Made by a program: the position numbers and the translations under genes. DNA of 64,000 nt from assembly GCF_003387155.1 (NCBI RefSeq), contig NZ_QUMT01000003.1, positions 186,001 to 250,000 of the forward strand. The letters run 5' to 3'. Position 1 is the first letter of the stretch, and every line of letters begins with the position of its first letter. Source of the DNA: Roseateles depolymerans. GTDB taxonomy: Bacteria > Pseudomonadota > Gammaproteobacteria > Burkholderiales > Burkholderiaceae_C. The notes beneath the pieces are model-generated. The model was not told where the DNA came from. It ran no database searches and saw nothing but the letters and a program-made list of their open reading frames with translations. This document shows, in pieces, positions 1-16,300 of this stretch.

Positions 1-2118
<2,118 letters not shown>

Positions 2119-2127
2119 GGACCCACC

Positions 2128-3798
2128 ATGCAGCTCACGCTCTGGACCTACGAAGGCCCCCCGCATGTTGGCGCCATGCGCGTGGCCACCGCCCTGCGCG
2201 GCGTGCATTACGTGCTGCATGCGCCGCAGGGCGACACCTACGCCGACCTGCTGTTCACCATGATCGAGCGGCGCCCGGAGCGTCCGCCCGTCACCTACAC
2301 CACCTTCCAGGCCCGGGACCTGGGCGGCGACACCGCACAGCTCTTCAAGGATGCGGTGAAGCAGGCTTACGACCGCTTCCAACCTCAAGCGATGCTGGTG
2401 GGCGCCTCCTGCACGGCCGAGCTGATCCAGGACGACCCGGGTGGCCTGGCCGCTGCCCTGGACCTGCCCATCCCTGTGATCCCCCTGGAGCTGCCGGCCT
2501 ACCAGCGCAAGGAAAACTGGGGCGCGGCCGAGACCTTTTATCAACTGGTGCGCACGCTGGTCGTCAAGCCGCAGGCCAGCCGCGTCCGCGGCGCCGTGCC
2601 GCGCTGCAACGTGCTGGGACCGACGGCGCTGGGATTCCGTCATCGCGACGATCTGCGCGAGATCACCCAGCTGCTGCAGCAACTGGGCATCGAGATCAAT
2701 GTGGTGGCGCCCTGGCAGGCCACGCCGGCCGACCTGGCGCGGCTGGCGGATGCCGATTTCAACGTGGTGCTGTATCCCGAGGTGGCGCAGACCGCGGCCG
2801 CCTGGCTGCGTCGCCAGCTGGGACAGCCGTCCACCACCATCATCCCCATCGGCGCCCGCGCCACGCAGGACTTCATCGAGGAGGTCAGCACGCTGGCAGG
2901 CCTGGGCACGGGCGACGGCGCCGAGCGGCATGCGGTGCGTGTGCGAGACCTGGCCGCCGGCCTGTCGCGCTCTCCCTGGTATGCCCGCTCGGTCGATTCC
3001 AACTACCTGACCGGCAAGCGTGTGTTCATCTTCGGCGACGCCACCCATGCGATCGCAGCGGCACGGGTGGCGACCGAGGAATTCGGCTTCGAGCTGGTGG
3101 GCCTGGGCAGCTACAGCCGCGAATTCGGCCGCGAGTTGCGCGCTGCCGCGGCGCACTACGGCCTGGAAGCGCTGATCACCGACGACTATCTGGAGGTGGA
3201 GGCAGCCATCAGCGCCGCCACCCCCGAGCTGGTGCTGGGCACGCAGATGGAGCGCCACATGGCCAAGCGGCTGGGGGTGCCCTGCGCCGTCATCTCCGCG
3301 CCGGTGCATGTGCAGGACTTCCCGGCCCGTCATGCGCCGCAGATGGGCTTCGAGGGCGCCAATGTGCTGTTCGACACCTGGGTCCATCCCCTGATGATGG
3401 GTCTGGAAGAACACCTGCTGGGCATGTTCCGCGGTGACTTCGAATTCCATGCGGATGCGTTGCCGTCCCATCTGGGGCATGCGGCGCGGCCGGTGTCGAT
3501 GGCATCCCGTGATGCGCCGATGCATGAGGCGACAGAGGCGGCGACAGGTGAGCCGACAGGTGAAGCGATGGATGCGGCGATCGCGGTGCAGACAGCCCCG
3601 ATCGCAGCCCCACGGCCCATCGAAGTACCGCCGCAGGATGCCCCCTGGTCCGCCGATGCGGAGCAGGAGCTTCGCAAGATTCCCTTCTTCGTCCGCGCCA
3701 AGGCCCGTCGCAATACCGAGGCCTATGCCCGCAGCCGGCAGTTGCCGCTCATCACCCTGGAGACGCTGTATGACGCCAAGGCGCACTTCAGTCGCTGA
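2128..3798 (+). CDS. bchB: Light-independent protochlorophyllide reductase subunit B
   Basis: BchB is the second subunit of the NB-protein and holds protochlorophyllide at the BchN interface. The expected Asp ligand of the 4Fe-4S cluster is present (D36, in APQGDTYAD). The nitrogenase-like body runs to about residue 440. The C-terminal PCP-reductase domain (about 505-556) carries [15 protein letters not shown] and ends in [12 protein letters not shown]. Between them lies a linker of about 60 residues rich in Ala, Thr, Glu and Pro, part of which is encoded by five degenerate 12-bp repeats (3526-3585). The product is 556 residues, somewhat long for the family because of that linker. GAGGA upstream of the ATG serves as ribosome binding site, 9 bases after bchN. 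Confidence 0.95.
   Translation: MQLTLWTYEGPPHVGAMRVATALRGVHYVLHAPQGDTYADLLFTMIERRPERPPVTYTTFQARDLGGDTAQLFKDAVKQAYDRFQPQAMLVGASCTAELIQDDPGGLAAALDLPIPVIPLELPAYQRKENWGAAETFYQLVRTLVVKPQASRVRGAVPRCNVLGPTALGFRHRDDLREITQLLQQLGIEINVVAPWQATPADLARLADADFNVVLYPEVAQTAAAWLRRQLGQPSTTIIPIGARATQDFIEEVSTLAGLGTGDGAERHAVRVRDLAAGLSRSPWYARSVDSNYLTGKRVFIFGDATHAIAAARVATEEFGFELVGLGSYSREFGRELRAAAAHYGLEALITDDYLEVEAAISAATPELVLGTQMERHMAKRLGVPCAVISAPVHVQDFPARHAPQMGFEGANVLFDTWVHPLMMGLEEHLLGMFRGDFEFHADALPSHLGHAARPVSMASRDAPMHEATEAATGEPTGEAMDAAIAVQTAPIAAPRPIEVPPQDAPWSADAEQELRKIPFFVRAKARRNTEAYARSRQLPLITLETLYDAKAHFSR
3526..3585 (+). repeat. 12-bp coding minisatellite in the bchB linker
   Basis: Five consecutive degenerate 12-base units can be read, the best being GCGGCGACAGGT, GAGCCGACAGGT and GAAGCGATGGAT. 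The unit is a multiple of three, so the bchB frame is kept and the repeat codes for an acidic Ala/Thr/Gly linker in front of the C-terminal domain. Confidence 0.6.
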
Positions 3799-3814
3799 GC
3801 CTCGGGCCCCCGCC

Positions 3815-8495
<4,681 letters not shown>

Positions 8496-8496
<1 letters not shown>

Positions 8497-9197
8497 TGCG
8501 CGACGCCAACTACCTCGAACGCCGCGGCCAGATCGAAGCGTATTTCGACCGCACCGCCGCCGATGCCTGGGCGCGATTGACCTCGGACGCGCCGGTGGGC
8601 CGCGTGCGGGCGAGCGTGCGGGCCGGACGCGACCGCATGCGCAGCACGCTGCTGTCCTGGCTGCCGGCCGACCTGCGCGGACGCCGGCTGCTGGATGCCG
8701 GCTGCGGCACCGGAGCCCTGGCGGTGGAAGCCGCACGCCGCGGTGCCGAGGTGCTGGCCATCGACCTGTCGCCCACCCTGGTGGACCTGGCCCGCGAGCG
8801 GCAACCCCGCTTCGACAGCGGCGGCCGCATCGACTTCCGCGCCGGCGACATGCTGGACCCGGCCCTGGGCCACTTCGATCATGTGATCGGCATGGACTCG
8901 CTGATCCACTACGAGCCCGCTGATGCAGTGGCGGTGCTGGCCGACCTGGCGGAGCGCACCCGGTATTCGGTGCTGTTCACCTTCGCGCCCAGCAACCCGG
9001 CCCTGCAGATGATGAAGGCGGTCGGCAAGCTGTTCCCGCAAGGCAACCGTTCGCCGTCCATCGTGCCGGTGGCGGAGCAGCGGCTGCATCGGCTGATCGG
9101 CAGCCATCCGCGCCTGCTGGCCTGGGACCTGCAACGCACCGAGCGCGTCTACAGCGGTTTCTACACCTCCCAGGCGCTGGAACTGGTGCGGCCATGA
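8496..9197 (+). CDS. bchM: Magnesium protoporphyrin IX methyltransferase BchM
   Basis: BchM transfers a methyl group from S-adenosylmethionine to the ring C propionate of Mg-protoporphyrin IX, making the substrate of the cyclase AcsF encoded further down the same operon. The 233-residue protein opens with the conserved FDRTAADAWARLTSD region and shows SAM motif I as LLDAGCGTGAL (about 66-76), followed by VLAIDLS. It ends with the typical GFYTSQALELVR. The start is in a TGATG overlap with bchL. Confidence 0.95.
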
Positions 9198-10663
9198 ACC
9201 TGCTGCGCGCCACCATCTTCCACCAGCGCCTGGCGCTGAAGTGGTCCCGGCTCAGCCTGAAATTCCTGCCCTTTGCCGACGTCGCCACCACTGAATTGCC
9301 GCTGTCGCGACTGATGCGGCTGGCGCTGTTCCAGGTGTCGGTGGGCATGGCCTATGCGCTGCTGGTGGGCACGCTGAACCGGGTGATGATCGTGGAGCTG
9401 GGGGTCGCGACCTGGGCCGTGTCGCTGATGGTGGCGCTGCCGCTGCTGGTGGCGCCGCTGCGGGCGCTGGTGGGCCATCGGTCGGACACGCATCTGTCCG
9501 CCCTGGGATGGCGGCGCGTGCCTTACCTGTGGTTTGGCACGTTGCTGCAGTTTGGCGGCCTGTCCATCATGCCTTTTGCCCTGATCCTGCTGCAGCCCGG
9601 CGCAGAAGCCAGTGCGCAGCCCGGCGGCGTGATCGCGGGCCGTCTGGCGGCGGCGCTGGCCTTCGTGCTGGTGGGCGCCGGCATGCAGACCACGCAGACC
9701 GCCGGCCTGGCGCTGGCCACCGACCAGGCCCGCCCGGACACCCGGCCCCGTGTCGTGGCCATGATGTATGTGATGCTGCTGCTGGGCATGGTCGCAGCCA
9801 GCAGCTGTTTCAGCCTGCTGCTGGAGACCTTCTCGCCGACCCGGCTGGTGGCCGTGGTTCAGGGGGCGGCGCTCGCCACGGTCGTTCTCAACACCATCGC
9901 CTTGTGGAAGCAGGAGGCGCGCGGATCGATTCGCCGTCCGGAGGCTGAGCGCGAGGAATCCGCCCCCGCCTTCCGCGAGGTCTGGCGCCGCTTTGCCGCA
10001 CAGCCGAACACCCGCCGCTTCCTCGTGGCCGTGGCCCTGGGCACCGCCGCCTTCAACATGCAGGACATCGTGCTGGAGCCCTACGGCGGCGCCATCCTCA
10101 AGCTGCCGGTGGCGGCCACCAGCCTGCTGACCGCCGGCATGGCGCTGGGCTCGGTGATCGCCTTTGGCCTGGCCGCCCGCTGGCTGGCCCGCGGCGTGGA
10201 TGCCTACCGGCTGGCGGCCTTGGGGCTGCTGGTCGGCATCGTGGCCTTCTCGGCGGTGATCTTTGCGGCGCCGCTGGAATCGGGCTGGCTGTTCCGGCTG
10301 GGCAACCTGCTCATCGGCCTGGGCGGCGGACTGTTTGCCGTCAGCACCCTGGTCATCGCGATGGGCCTGGAAAGCAGCAGCGGCGCCGGCCTGGCCCTGG
10401 GCGCCTGGGGCGCCATGCAGGCCACCGCCGGCGGCTTGGCCGTGGCGCTGGGCGGCACCCTGCGCGACGCCTTCGAGGCGCTCGCCGCCCACGGCTGGTT
10501 CGGCACGGCGATGTCCGAGCCGCAGGTCGCCTACAGCGTTGTTTATCACCTGGAGATCGCGCTGCTGTTTGGCACGCTGATCGCCATCGGTCCCCTGGTG
10601 CGCCGCACGGGCGCATCCCCACCGTCCCGCCAGCGCATTGGGCTGGCCGAGTTTCCAGGCTAG
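9194..10663 (+). CDS. lhaA: Light-harvesting complex assembly protein LhaA (PucC/BCD family)
   Basis: LhaA belongs to the PucC/BCD branch of major facilitator proteins and is required for assembly of the LH1 antenna around the reaction centre, probably by handling bacteriochlorophyll or the antenna polypeptides. The 489-residue protein is strongly hydrophobic with about 12 membrane segments. A charged loop at about 230-270 (RRPEAEREESAP) separates two halves. Family-typical stretches are LNRVMIVELGV, the ALVGHRSDTHLSALGWRRVPYLW loop and TGMQTTQTAGLALATD-like text (here VGAGMQTTQTAGLALATDQA). The position between bchM and puhA is the conserved place for lhaA rather than pucC. It overlaps bchM by 4 bases. 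Confidence 0.9.
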   Translation: MNLLRATIFHQRLALKWSRLSLKFLPFADVATTELPLSRLMRLALFQVSVGMAYALLVGTLNRVMIVELGVATWAVSLMVALPLLVAPLRALVGHRSDTHLSALGWRRVPYLWFGTLLQFGGLSIMPFALILLQPGAEASAQPGGVIAGRLAAALAFVLVGAGMQTTQTAGLALATDQARPDTRPRVVAMMYVMLLLGMVAASSCFSLLLETFSPTRLVAVVQGAALATVVLNTIALWKQEARGSIRRPEAEREESAPAFREVWRRFAAQPNTRRFLVAVALGTAAFNMQDIVLEPYGGAILKLPVAATSLLTAGMALGSVIAFGLAARWLARGVDAYRLAALGLLVGIVAFSAVIFAAPLESGWLFRLGNLLIGLGGGLFAVSTLVIAMGLESSSGAGLALGAWGAMQATAGGLAVALGGTLRDAFEALAAHGWFGTAMSEPQVAYSVVYHLEIALLFGTLIAIGPLVRRTGASPPSRQRIGLAEFPG

Positions 10664-10672
10664 GAGGCCTCC

Positions 10673-11428
10673 ATGCAAACCGGTGCCATCACGGGCTACA
10701 TCGACGTGGCCCAGCTCGTGCTCTACGCGTTCTGGATCTTCTTTGCCGGGCTCATCTACTACCTGCATCGCGAGAACAAACGCGAGGGCTATCCGCTGGA
10801 ATCCGACCGCTCGCACGCCATCACCGTGCAGGGCTGGCCGTCAGTGCCCAAGCCCAAGACCTTCCGCCTGGCCAACGGGCAGACGGTCCAGGCCCCCAAT
10901 GCGCGGCGGGACAACCAGCCGCCGCTGCATGAAGGCGCCTACCGCGGCGCACCGTTGCAGCCGGTGGGCGATCCGCTGCGCGCCGGCGTCGGCCCGGGCG
11001 CCTGGGCCGACCGGGCGGACGTGGCGGACGTGACCTATGAAGGCGTGATCAAGATCGTGCCGCTGCGGGTGGCCGCCGGCTTCGGCGTCGCGCCGCAGGA
11101 CGTCGATCCGCGCGGCCTGCCGGTGCTCGGCGTGGATGGCGTGGAAGGCGCGCGGGTGGTGGACCTGTGGGTGGACCGCTCGGAAATGCTGTTCCGCTAT
11201 CTGGAGCTGGCGCTGCCCGGCCAGGGCCGTGTGCTGCTGCCGATGAACTTCGCCAAGGTGCATGACCATCACATCCGCGTGCGGTCGCTCCTGGGCCATC
11301 AGATCGCCGGCGTGCCGCCCACCCGCCATGCCGAGCAGGTCACCCTGCTGGAGGAGGAGAAGATCATGGCCTATTACGGGGCCGGCACGCTCTATGCGAC
11401 GCCGCAGCGCCAGGAGCCGCTGCTGTGA
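10673..11428 (+). CDS. puhA: Photosynthetic reaction centre H subunit
   Basis: PuhA caps the L/M core of the reaction centre on the cytoplasmic side and shapes the proton path to the QB quinone. The 251-residue product has one N-terminal membrane helix (about 10-30, VAQLVLYAFWIFFAGLIYYLH) followed by RENKREGYPLE and a soluble beta-rich domain with VTYEGVIKIVPLRVAAGF. A near-perfect Shine-Dalgarno AGGAGG sits 5 bases before the ATG, stronger than those of its neighbours, consistent with high translation of a structural subunit. The L, M and antenna genes (puf) are not in this window. Confidence 0.95.
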   Translation: MQTGAITGYIDVAQLVLYAFWIFFAGLIYYLHRENKREGYPLESDRSHAITVQGWPSVPKPKTFRLANGQTVQAPNARRDNQPPLHEGAYRGAPLQPVGDPLRAGVGPGAWADRADVADVTYEGVIKIVPLRVAAGFGVAPQDVDPRGLPVLGVDGVEGARVVDLWVDRSEMLFRYLELALPGQGRVLLPMNFAKVHDHHIRVRSLLGHQIAGVPPTRHAEQVTLLEEEKIMAYYGAGTLYATPQRQEPLL

Positions 11429-12132
11429 GAGCCGTGCCCAACCTTGTGAATGTGCTGGCCCCGGCGCACGAGCACGAGTTCGAAGCCACGCCGGGGCTGC
11501 CCGAAGCCCTGCCGGACGGCGAGCGGATGTTGTGGCAAGGGGCGCCCGATGCCCGGCTGCTGTTGCGGCAAGCCCTGCATCTGGACCTGGTGGCGGTGTA
11601 TTTCGGCCTGCTGCTGCTGTGGCGGGCCGGCACGGCCTGGGCGGATGGCCTGAGCCTGGGCCAGACGCTTGGCGCGCTGGCCGGCATGCTGCCGCTGATG
11701 CTGCTGGCCGGCGCCCTGCTGACCGGCATGTCCTGGCTGATCGCCCGCACCACCGTCTACACCATCACCAATCGACGGGTGGTGATGCGGGTGGGCATCG
11801 TGCTGAGCATCACCTTCAACCTGCCGTTCGCGCAGCTGGCCGCGGCCAGTTGGCGGCCACGCGGCCGGGGTGGTGACATCGTGCTGAGCCTGGGGGGCGC
11901 GGACCGTATCGCCTATCTGCATCTGTGGCCGCATGCCCGGCCCTGGCATCTGAAGCGCACCCAGCCGATGCTGCGGGCCCTGGCCGACGCGCCTGCCGTC
12001 GCCGCCTTGCTGGCACAGGCCCTGAAGGACGCCGAAGCGGCGCGGCAGGCCCTGCCCGAGAAGGCCGTGGTGGTGGACCCCACCCGTCCGCTGGCCGAGC
12101 CGTCCCACGGCCCGGTGCCTCAACTGGCCTGA
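11425..12132 (+). CDS. puhB: Photosynthetic complex assembly protein PuhB
   Basis: PuhB is a membrane protein with PH-like domains that assists assembly of the reaction centre and LH1. The 235-residue product starts at a GTG overlapping the puhA stop (GTGA). Residues about 50-75 and 85-115 are hydrophobic segments, and the family signature ARTTVYTITNRRVVMRVGI follows directly. The C-terminal about 40 residues are Ala/Glu/Pro-rich. Assignment rests on this signature and on the puhA-B-C order. Confidence 0.88.
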   Translation: MRAVPNLVNVLAPAHEHEFEATPGLPEALPDGERMLWQGAPDARLLLRQALHLDLVAVYFGLLLLWRAGTAWADGLSLGQTLGALAGMLPLMLLAGALLTGMSWLIARTTVYTITNRRVVMRVGIVLSITFNLPFAQLAAASWRPRGRGGDIVLSLGGADRIAYLHLWPHARPWHLKRTQPMLRALADAPAVAALLAQALKDAEAARQALPEKAVVVDPTRPLAEPSHGPVPQLA

Positions 12133-12135
12133 GCC

Positions 12136-12630
12136 ATGAACACCGCCGACCCCCACACCCGGCTGCCCCAGCTATCCAAGCTGCCCACCCTGCCCCTGGC
12201 CGCCCTGGCGGCGCTGGTGCTCACCAGCGTGCTGGGCGTGGCCGTGGTCCGGCTGGCCGGGGTCAGTCCCCAGCAATTGCCGGATGCCCCCACCCGGCAG
12301 GTGCGCCTGCTGCATTTCGAGGATGGGGCCGACGGCAGCATCGCCATCCGGGATGCCCGAAGCGGCGACCTGCTGGACACGGTGGCCCCCGGCACCAACG
12401 GGTTCCTGCGCAGCGCCGTGCGCGGCCTGGCGCGGGAACGCAAGCGCCAGGGCCTGGGTCCGGAACTGCCGTTCGAGCTGCTCGGCCGGGCCGACGGCCG
12501 GCTCACCCTGGTGGACCCGGGCACCCACCGACGCATCGATCTTGAATCCTTCGGGGCCACCAATGCGGCCGTGTTCGTCCGCCTGCTGCCCCCCACCTCA
12601 CCAGGAGCTGACCATGTCGCCCAGCGCTGA
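12136..12630 (+). CDS. puhC: Photosynthetic complex assembly protein PuhC
   Basis: PuhC is a membrane-anchored assembly factor for the reaction centre-LH1 core. The 164-residue product has one N-terminal transmembrane segment (about 20-42) and a small soluble domain with the family-like [24 protein letters not shown] and the [17 protein letters not shown] stretch. It follows puhB after 3 bases and its last 17 bases overlap the start of acsF in another frame, so the acsF ribosome binding site (AGGAG at 12603-12607) lies inside puhC. Confidence 0.87.
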   Translation: MNTADPHTRLPQLSKLPTLPLAALAALVLTSVLGVAVVRLAGVSPQQLPDAPTRQVRLLHFEDGADGSIAIRDARSGDLLDTVAPGTNGFLRSAVRGLARERKRQGLGPELPFELLGRADGRLTLVDPGTHRRIDLESFGATNAAVFVRLLPPTSPGADHVAQR

Positions 12631-13690
12631 ACTGCAGACCCCGGAAGATGCCGCCCGTCTGGCCAAGGCCGAGACGATGCTCACCCCGCGTTTCTACAAG
12701 ACCGACTACGCGGCCATGGACCGGCTGGACATGAGCCCCATCCGCGCCGAGTGGGACGCGATGCTCGCCGAGTACGAAGGCGACAACAACCACGACCACT
12801 TCCTGCGCACGCCCGAGTTCGCGGCGGAGGTGGCGGCGCTGTCGGCCAGCTGGACGCCGCAGTTGCGACGGGACTTCCAGGACTTCCTGGTCAGCTCACT
12901 GACCAGCGAATACTCCGGCTGCGTGCTCTACAACGAGATTGCCAAGAATGTCAGCAACCCCGACATCCGGCAGCTGATGCGCTACCTCACCCGGGACGAA
13001 TCCCGCCATGCCAACTTCATCAACCAGTCGCTGAAGGACTTCGGCCTGCAGGTAGACCTGGTCGGGCTCAAGAAGACCAAGGCCTACACCTACTTCAAGC
13101 CCAAGTACATCTTCTACGCCACCTACCTGTCGGAGAAGATCGGTTATGCCCGCTACATCAGCATCTACCGCCAGCTGGAGCGGCATCCGGACAAGCGCTT
13201 CCATCCGATCTTTCGCTGGTTCGAGCGCTGGTGCAACGACGAGTTCCGCCACGGTGAATCCTTCGCACTGATGATGCGGGCCCAGCCGCATCTGCTGCGC
13301 GGCGGCAACAAGCTGTGGATTCGCTTCTTCCTGCTGGCGGTCTACGCCACGATGTATGTGCGGGACCATACCCGGCCCTGGCTGAGCGAGGCCCTGGGCA
13401 TGGACCCGACCGAGTACGACTACCAGGTGTTCGACATCACCACGGAGATCTCCCGGCAGGTCTTCCCGCTGAGTTTGGACACCGACCATCCAGCTTTCCG
13501 CGCCGGCATGACCCGGCTGTGCCGGATCGCCGAGGCCAATGACCGGGCCAAGAAGCGCGGCGGCGTGCTGGGGCGGCTGCAGCAGGGCTGGTGTGCGGTG
13601 CAGGCGACGGCGTGTTTTGCGCGGCTGTACCTGCTGCCGGTGAAGACCCATGAGCTGCCGCGCGAGATGCGTGTGGCGCCGAGCTGGTAG
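12614..13690 (+). CDS. acsF: Aerobic Mg-protoporphyrin IX monomethyl ester cyclase AcsF
   Basis: AcsF is the diiron oxygenase that forms ring E of bacteriochlorophyll using O2, converting Mg-protoporphyrin IX monomethyl ester to divinyl protochlorophyllide. The 358-residue product carries two ExxH-type iron motifs, DESRH (about 128-132) and DEFRH (about 208-212), plus the upstream [12 protein letters not shown] helix. The start at 12614 ([12 protein letters not shown]) follows AGGAG. A longer frame reaching back to 12284 lies inside puhC and is a shadow. Its presence means bacteriochlorophyll can be made under oxygen; the anaerobic cyclase bchE is not in this window. Confidence 0.96.
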   Translation: MSPSAELQTPEDAARLAKAETMLTPRFYKTDYAAMDRLDMSPIRAEWDAMLAEYEGDNNHDHFLRTPEFAAEVAALSASWTPQLRRDFQDFLVSSLTSEYSGCVLYNEIAKNVSNPDIRQLMRYLTRDESRHANFINQSLKDFGLQVDLVGLKKTKAYTYFKPKYIFYATYLSEKIGYARYISIYRQLERHPDKRFHPIFRWFERWCNDEFRHGESFALMMRAQPHLLRGGNKLWIRFFLLAVYATMYVRDHTRPWLSEALGMDPTEYDYQVFDITTEISRQVFPLSLDTDHPAFRAGMTRLCRIAEANDRAKKRGGVLGRLQQGWCAVQATACFARLYLLPVKTHELPREMRVAPSW

Positions 13691-13696
13691 CCCCTC

Positions 13697-14473
13697 ATGC
13701 AACACGGCTGGCCCGCCCTCTACACGCTGCTGCTGTGGTGGTTCAGCACCGGGGTGATCCTCTACCTGAACGGACTGCCGCGCGCGACCCATCCCTGGAC
13801 CATGGCCGCGGCCACGGTGCTGCTGGGCATTGCACTGATGGGCGTGGGCGTGACGGCCGCGGATACCCGCGTCACCGGCGCCTATCTCGCCTTCACCGCC
13901 GCCCTGATGGTGTGGGGCTGGCAGGAGATCGGCTTCCTGCTGGGCTATGTGACCGGACCGCGCCGGGCCGCCTGCCCGCCCGGTGCCCGGGGCTGGCGAC
14001 GGGCAGGCCATGCGGTGATGGCCATCCTCTATCACGAGCTGGCGCTGATCGTGCTGGGCATGGCGGTGCTGGCGCTGACCTGGGGGCGGCCGAACCAGGT
14101 GGCCACCTGGACCTTCGGCGTGCTGTGGCTGATGCGGCTGTCGGCCAAGCTCAATGTGTTCCTTGGGGTGCGCAATCTCAATGAGCAGTTCCTGCCGGAG
14201 CATCTGCGGTACCTGCACAGCTACTTTCGGCAGCGGCCGGGCAATCGCTGGTTCCCGGTCAGCGTGATCGGCGTGACGGGCCTGTCGGTGGCGGCCTGGC
14301 ACGGCGCGGTGGCCTTGAGCGTCGAGGCCTTCGAGGTGACCGCCTGCAGCTTCGTGGCCATGCTGCTGAGCCTGGCGCTGCTGGAGCACTGGTTCATGGT
14401 GCTGCCGCTGCCCAGCGAGCGACTGTGGGACTGGGGACTGCGGTCCCGGACGGGGCGCGCCTCGCCGGAGTAG
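13697..14473 (+). CDS. puhE: Photosynthetic complex assembly protein PuhE
   Basis: PuhE is a polytopic membrane protein (DUF3623) found beside acsF and puhC in purple bacteria and linked to reaction-centre and pigment accumulation. The 258-residue product has about seven hydrophobic segments and the conserved block LWLMRLSAKLNVFLGVRNLNEQFLPEHL (about 150-180) followed by YLHSYF. It starts 6 bases after acsF. It appears to be the last gene of the recognisable photosynthesis operon. Confidence 0.87.
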   Translation: MQHGWPALYTLLLWWFSTGVILYLNGLPRATHPWTMAAATVLLGIALMGVGVTAADTRVTGAYLAFTAALMVWGWQEIGFLLGYVTGPRRAACPPGARGWRRAGHAVMAILYHELALIVLGMAVLALTWGRPNQVATWTFGVLWLMRLSAKLNVFLGVRNLNEQFLPEHLRYLHSYFRQRPGNRWFPVSVIGVTGLSVAAWHGAVALSVEAFEVTACSFVAMLLSLALLEHWFMVLPLPSERLWDWGLRSRTGRASPE

Positions 14474-14508
14474 TCTCGCCTAATAGGCCCGAGCGGCTAG
14501 GATGGGGA

Positions 14509-16176
14509 ATGACCGCACTCCAGGATCTCCTGCAAGCCGCCTTGTCCGAGATGGGGCACCAGCGATATGCCGAGGCCGCCGCCCTGCTGGCCCCCCACGC
14601 GCAGACGCCCTCCAACGAGCTGCAACGCTACTACGGCGAAGCCCTGCGCCGCAGTGGCCGTCCGCAGGAGGCGGTCGGTCCGCTGATGCAGGCCCTGGCG
14701 CTGAAGATGGACGATGTGGACGCGTATCTGCAGTTGGCCTTTGCCCTGCAGACGCTACAGATGAAGGCCGAGGCCGCCGAGTGCTTCCGCACGGTGGCCA
14801 CGCTGCAGCCGGACAGTGTGATGGCCCAGGCCTACCTGGCCCATGGCGACCAGCAATGCGCCCGCTGGATTGACTTCGAGGCCAACCTGGCCGCGCTGCA
14901 AGGCGCCATTCGGGCCAAGCCGGAGGACGCGGACGATGAATTTGGCGTGCCCTTCACCTTGGTCGGTTTGCCGCATGCACCGGCCGATCTGCTGAAGGTG
15001 GCGCGGATGAGCACCCGCTTCCTGAGCCGCGGCCTGAAGCCCCTGCCGCCGGTGCGCGCCCTGCGCAAGGCACCGGGCGAGCGGCTGCGCGTTGCCTATC
15101 TTTCCTCCGATTTCCACACCCATGCGACCGCGGCCCTGCTGGTGGAAACGCTGGAGCAGCATGATGCCGAGCGCTTCGAGGTGTTGCTGGTCTCTCATGG
15201 CGGGCCCGACGACAGCCCGCTGGGACAGCGCATTCGCCGTGCGGGCTCCCGCTTCATCGATGTCTCCGCGCTGTCGACCAGCGGCATCGCGGCCAAGTTG
15301 AGAGAGGAAGGCGTGGACATCGCCGTCGACCTCAAGGGACACACCGCCGGCAGCCGCTTCACCGCCCTGGCCTGCCGCCCGGCGCCGGTGCAGGTCAGCT
15401 GGCTGGGATTTCCCGGCACCAGCGGCGCCGACTTCATCGACTACATCATCGGCGACCCCGTCGTAACACCGCACAGCCAGGCGGCCGACTACAGCGAAGC
15501 AATCGCCCAGTTGCCACGTTGTTATCAGCCGGGCGACGCCAGCCGGCACATCACGCCGCTGCCCCGTGACACCTGGGGGCTGCCGCCACACGCTCTGGTG
15601 CTGGCCGGTGCGAATCCGGTCTACAAGATCACGCCGGCCGTGTGGGACACCTGGATGGACATCCTGCATCGGCTGCCGCAGGCCCTGCTGTGGCAGCTCA
15701 GCGGCGGCGATCAGGCCGATGCGCAGTTGCGGGCCGAGGCGGCGCAGCGCGGCATTGGTGCTGATCGCCTTCAGTTCATGCCACCGGTGGACATGGCCAC
15801 CCACTGGCAGCGACTGGCCAGCGCCGACATTGCGCTGGATACCTGGCCCTGCAACGGACACACCACCACCAGCGATGCGCTGGCAGCCGGTGTGCCGGTG
15901 GTCACGCTCAAGAGCGAGGGATTCGCCGGGCGGGTGGCGGCCAGTCTGCTGACGGCGGCCGGCTTGGAGGACCTGATCTGCGAGACGCCAGCCGCGTATC
16001 TGGAGCGGGTGTGCGAGCTGGCGCAGGAAGTGGAGCGTGGGGGCGCCCGAAGGGTGGTACGGGTCCGCCCGATCCGCCCCTGGATCGATTCACGTCAGAT
16101 GGCCCGCGACTTGGAGTCGCTGTATGAGCGCATGTGGGAGCGGGCGGTGATGGGATTGTCGCCGGGGCCGCTCTGA
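14509..16176 (+). CDS. TPR-containing O-GlcNAc transferase-like glycosyltransferase
   Basis: The N-terminal about 140 residues form tetratricopeptide-like helical pairs (YYGEALRRSGRPQEAVGPLMQAL and the next units). The rest is a GT41 (SPINDLY/OGT) catalytic domain with LRVAYLSSDFHTHATAALL (about 193-211, including the His expected near the active site), VDIAVDLKGHTAGSR, VSWLGFPGTSGADFIDYIIGD, the NPVYKITPAVWDTWM block with its conserved Lys, and the UDP-binding CNGHTTTSDALAAGVPVVTL. Family knowledge predicts a cytoplasmic UDP-sugar:protein glycosyltransferase; the substrate is unknown. The ATG at 14509 with AGGATGGGG in front is chosen over a start inside puhE. It lies 35 bases after puhE and may be read through from that operon. 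Confidence 0.8.
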   Translation: MTALQDLLQAALSEMGHQRYAEAAALLAPHAQTPSNELQRYYGEALRRSGRPQEAVGPLMQALALKMDDVDAYLQLAFALQTLQMKAEAAECFRTVATLQPDSVMAQAYLAHGDQQCARWIDFEANLAALQGAIRAKPEDADDEFGVPFTLVGLPHAPADLLKVARMSTRFLSRGLKPLPPVRALRKAPGERLRVAYLSSDFHTHATAALLVETLEQHDAERFEVLLVSHGGPDDSPLGQRIRRAGSRFIDVSALSTSGIAAKLREEGVDIAVDLKGHTAGSRFTALACRPAPVQVSWLGFPGTSGADFIDYIIGDPVVTPHSQAADYSEAIAQLPRCYQPGDASRHITPLPRDTWGLPPHALVLAGANPVYKITPAVWDTWMDILHRLPQALLWQLSGGDQADAQLRAEAAQRGIGADRLQFMPPVDMATHWQRLASADIALDTWPCNGHTTTSDALAAGVPVVTLKSEGFAGRVAASLLTAAGLEDLICETPAAYLERVCELAQEVERGGARRVVRVRPIRPWIDSRQMARDLESLYERMWERAVMGLSPGPL

Positions 16177-16192
16177 GGTCGTGCCTTCATCG

Positions 16193-16239
16193 AAGCCATC
16201 AGCCGCTTAATCAGCAAAGCCATCAACCGCTTAATCAGC
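16193..16239. repeat. Two direct copies of a 23-bp sequence
   Basis: The 23-base sequence beginning AAGCCATCAGCCGCTTAATC occurs at 16193-16215 and again at 16217-16239 with one difference. It lies between the convergent ends of the glycosyltransferase gene and the glutaredoxin-like gene, and runs directly into the 11-bp array that follows. Confidence 0.7.
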
Positions 16240-16245
16240 CGCGCA

Positions 16246-16300
16246 ATTAGCCGGGCATTAGCCGGGCATTAGCCGGGCATTAGCCGGGCATTAGCCGCGT
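16246..16300. repeat. 11-bp tandem array reaching the glutaredoxin gene stop codon
   Basis: Four exact units of ATTAGCCGGGC (starting 16246, 16257, 16268, 16279) are followed by a diverged fifth unit at 16290-16300, which contains the stop codon of the minus-strand gene (TTA at 16291-16293). On the minus strand each unit brings a TAA; because the period is 11, stops fall in all three frames downstream of the gene. Confidence 0.85.
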
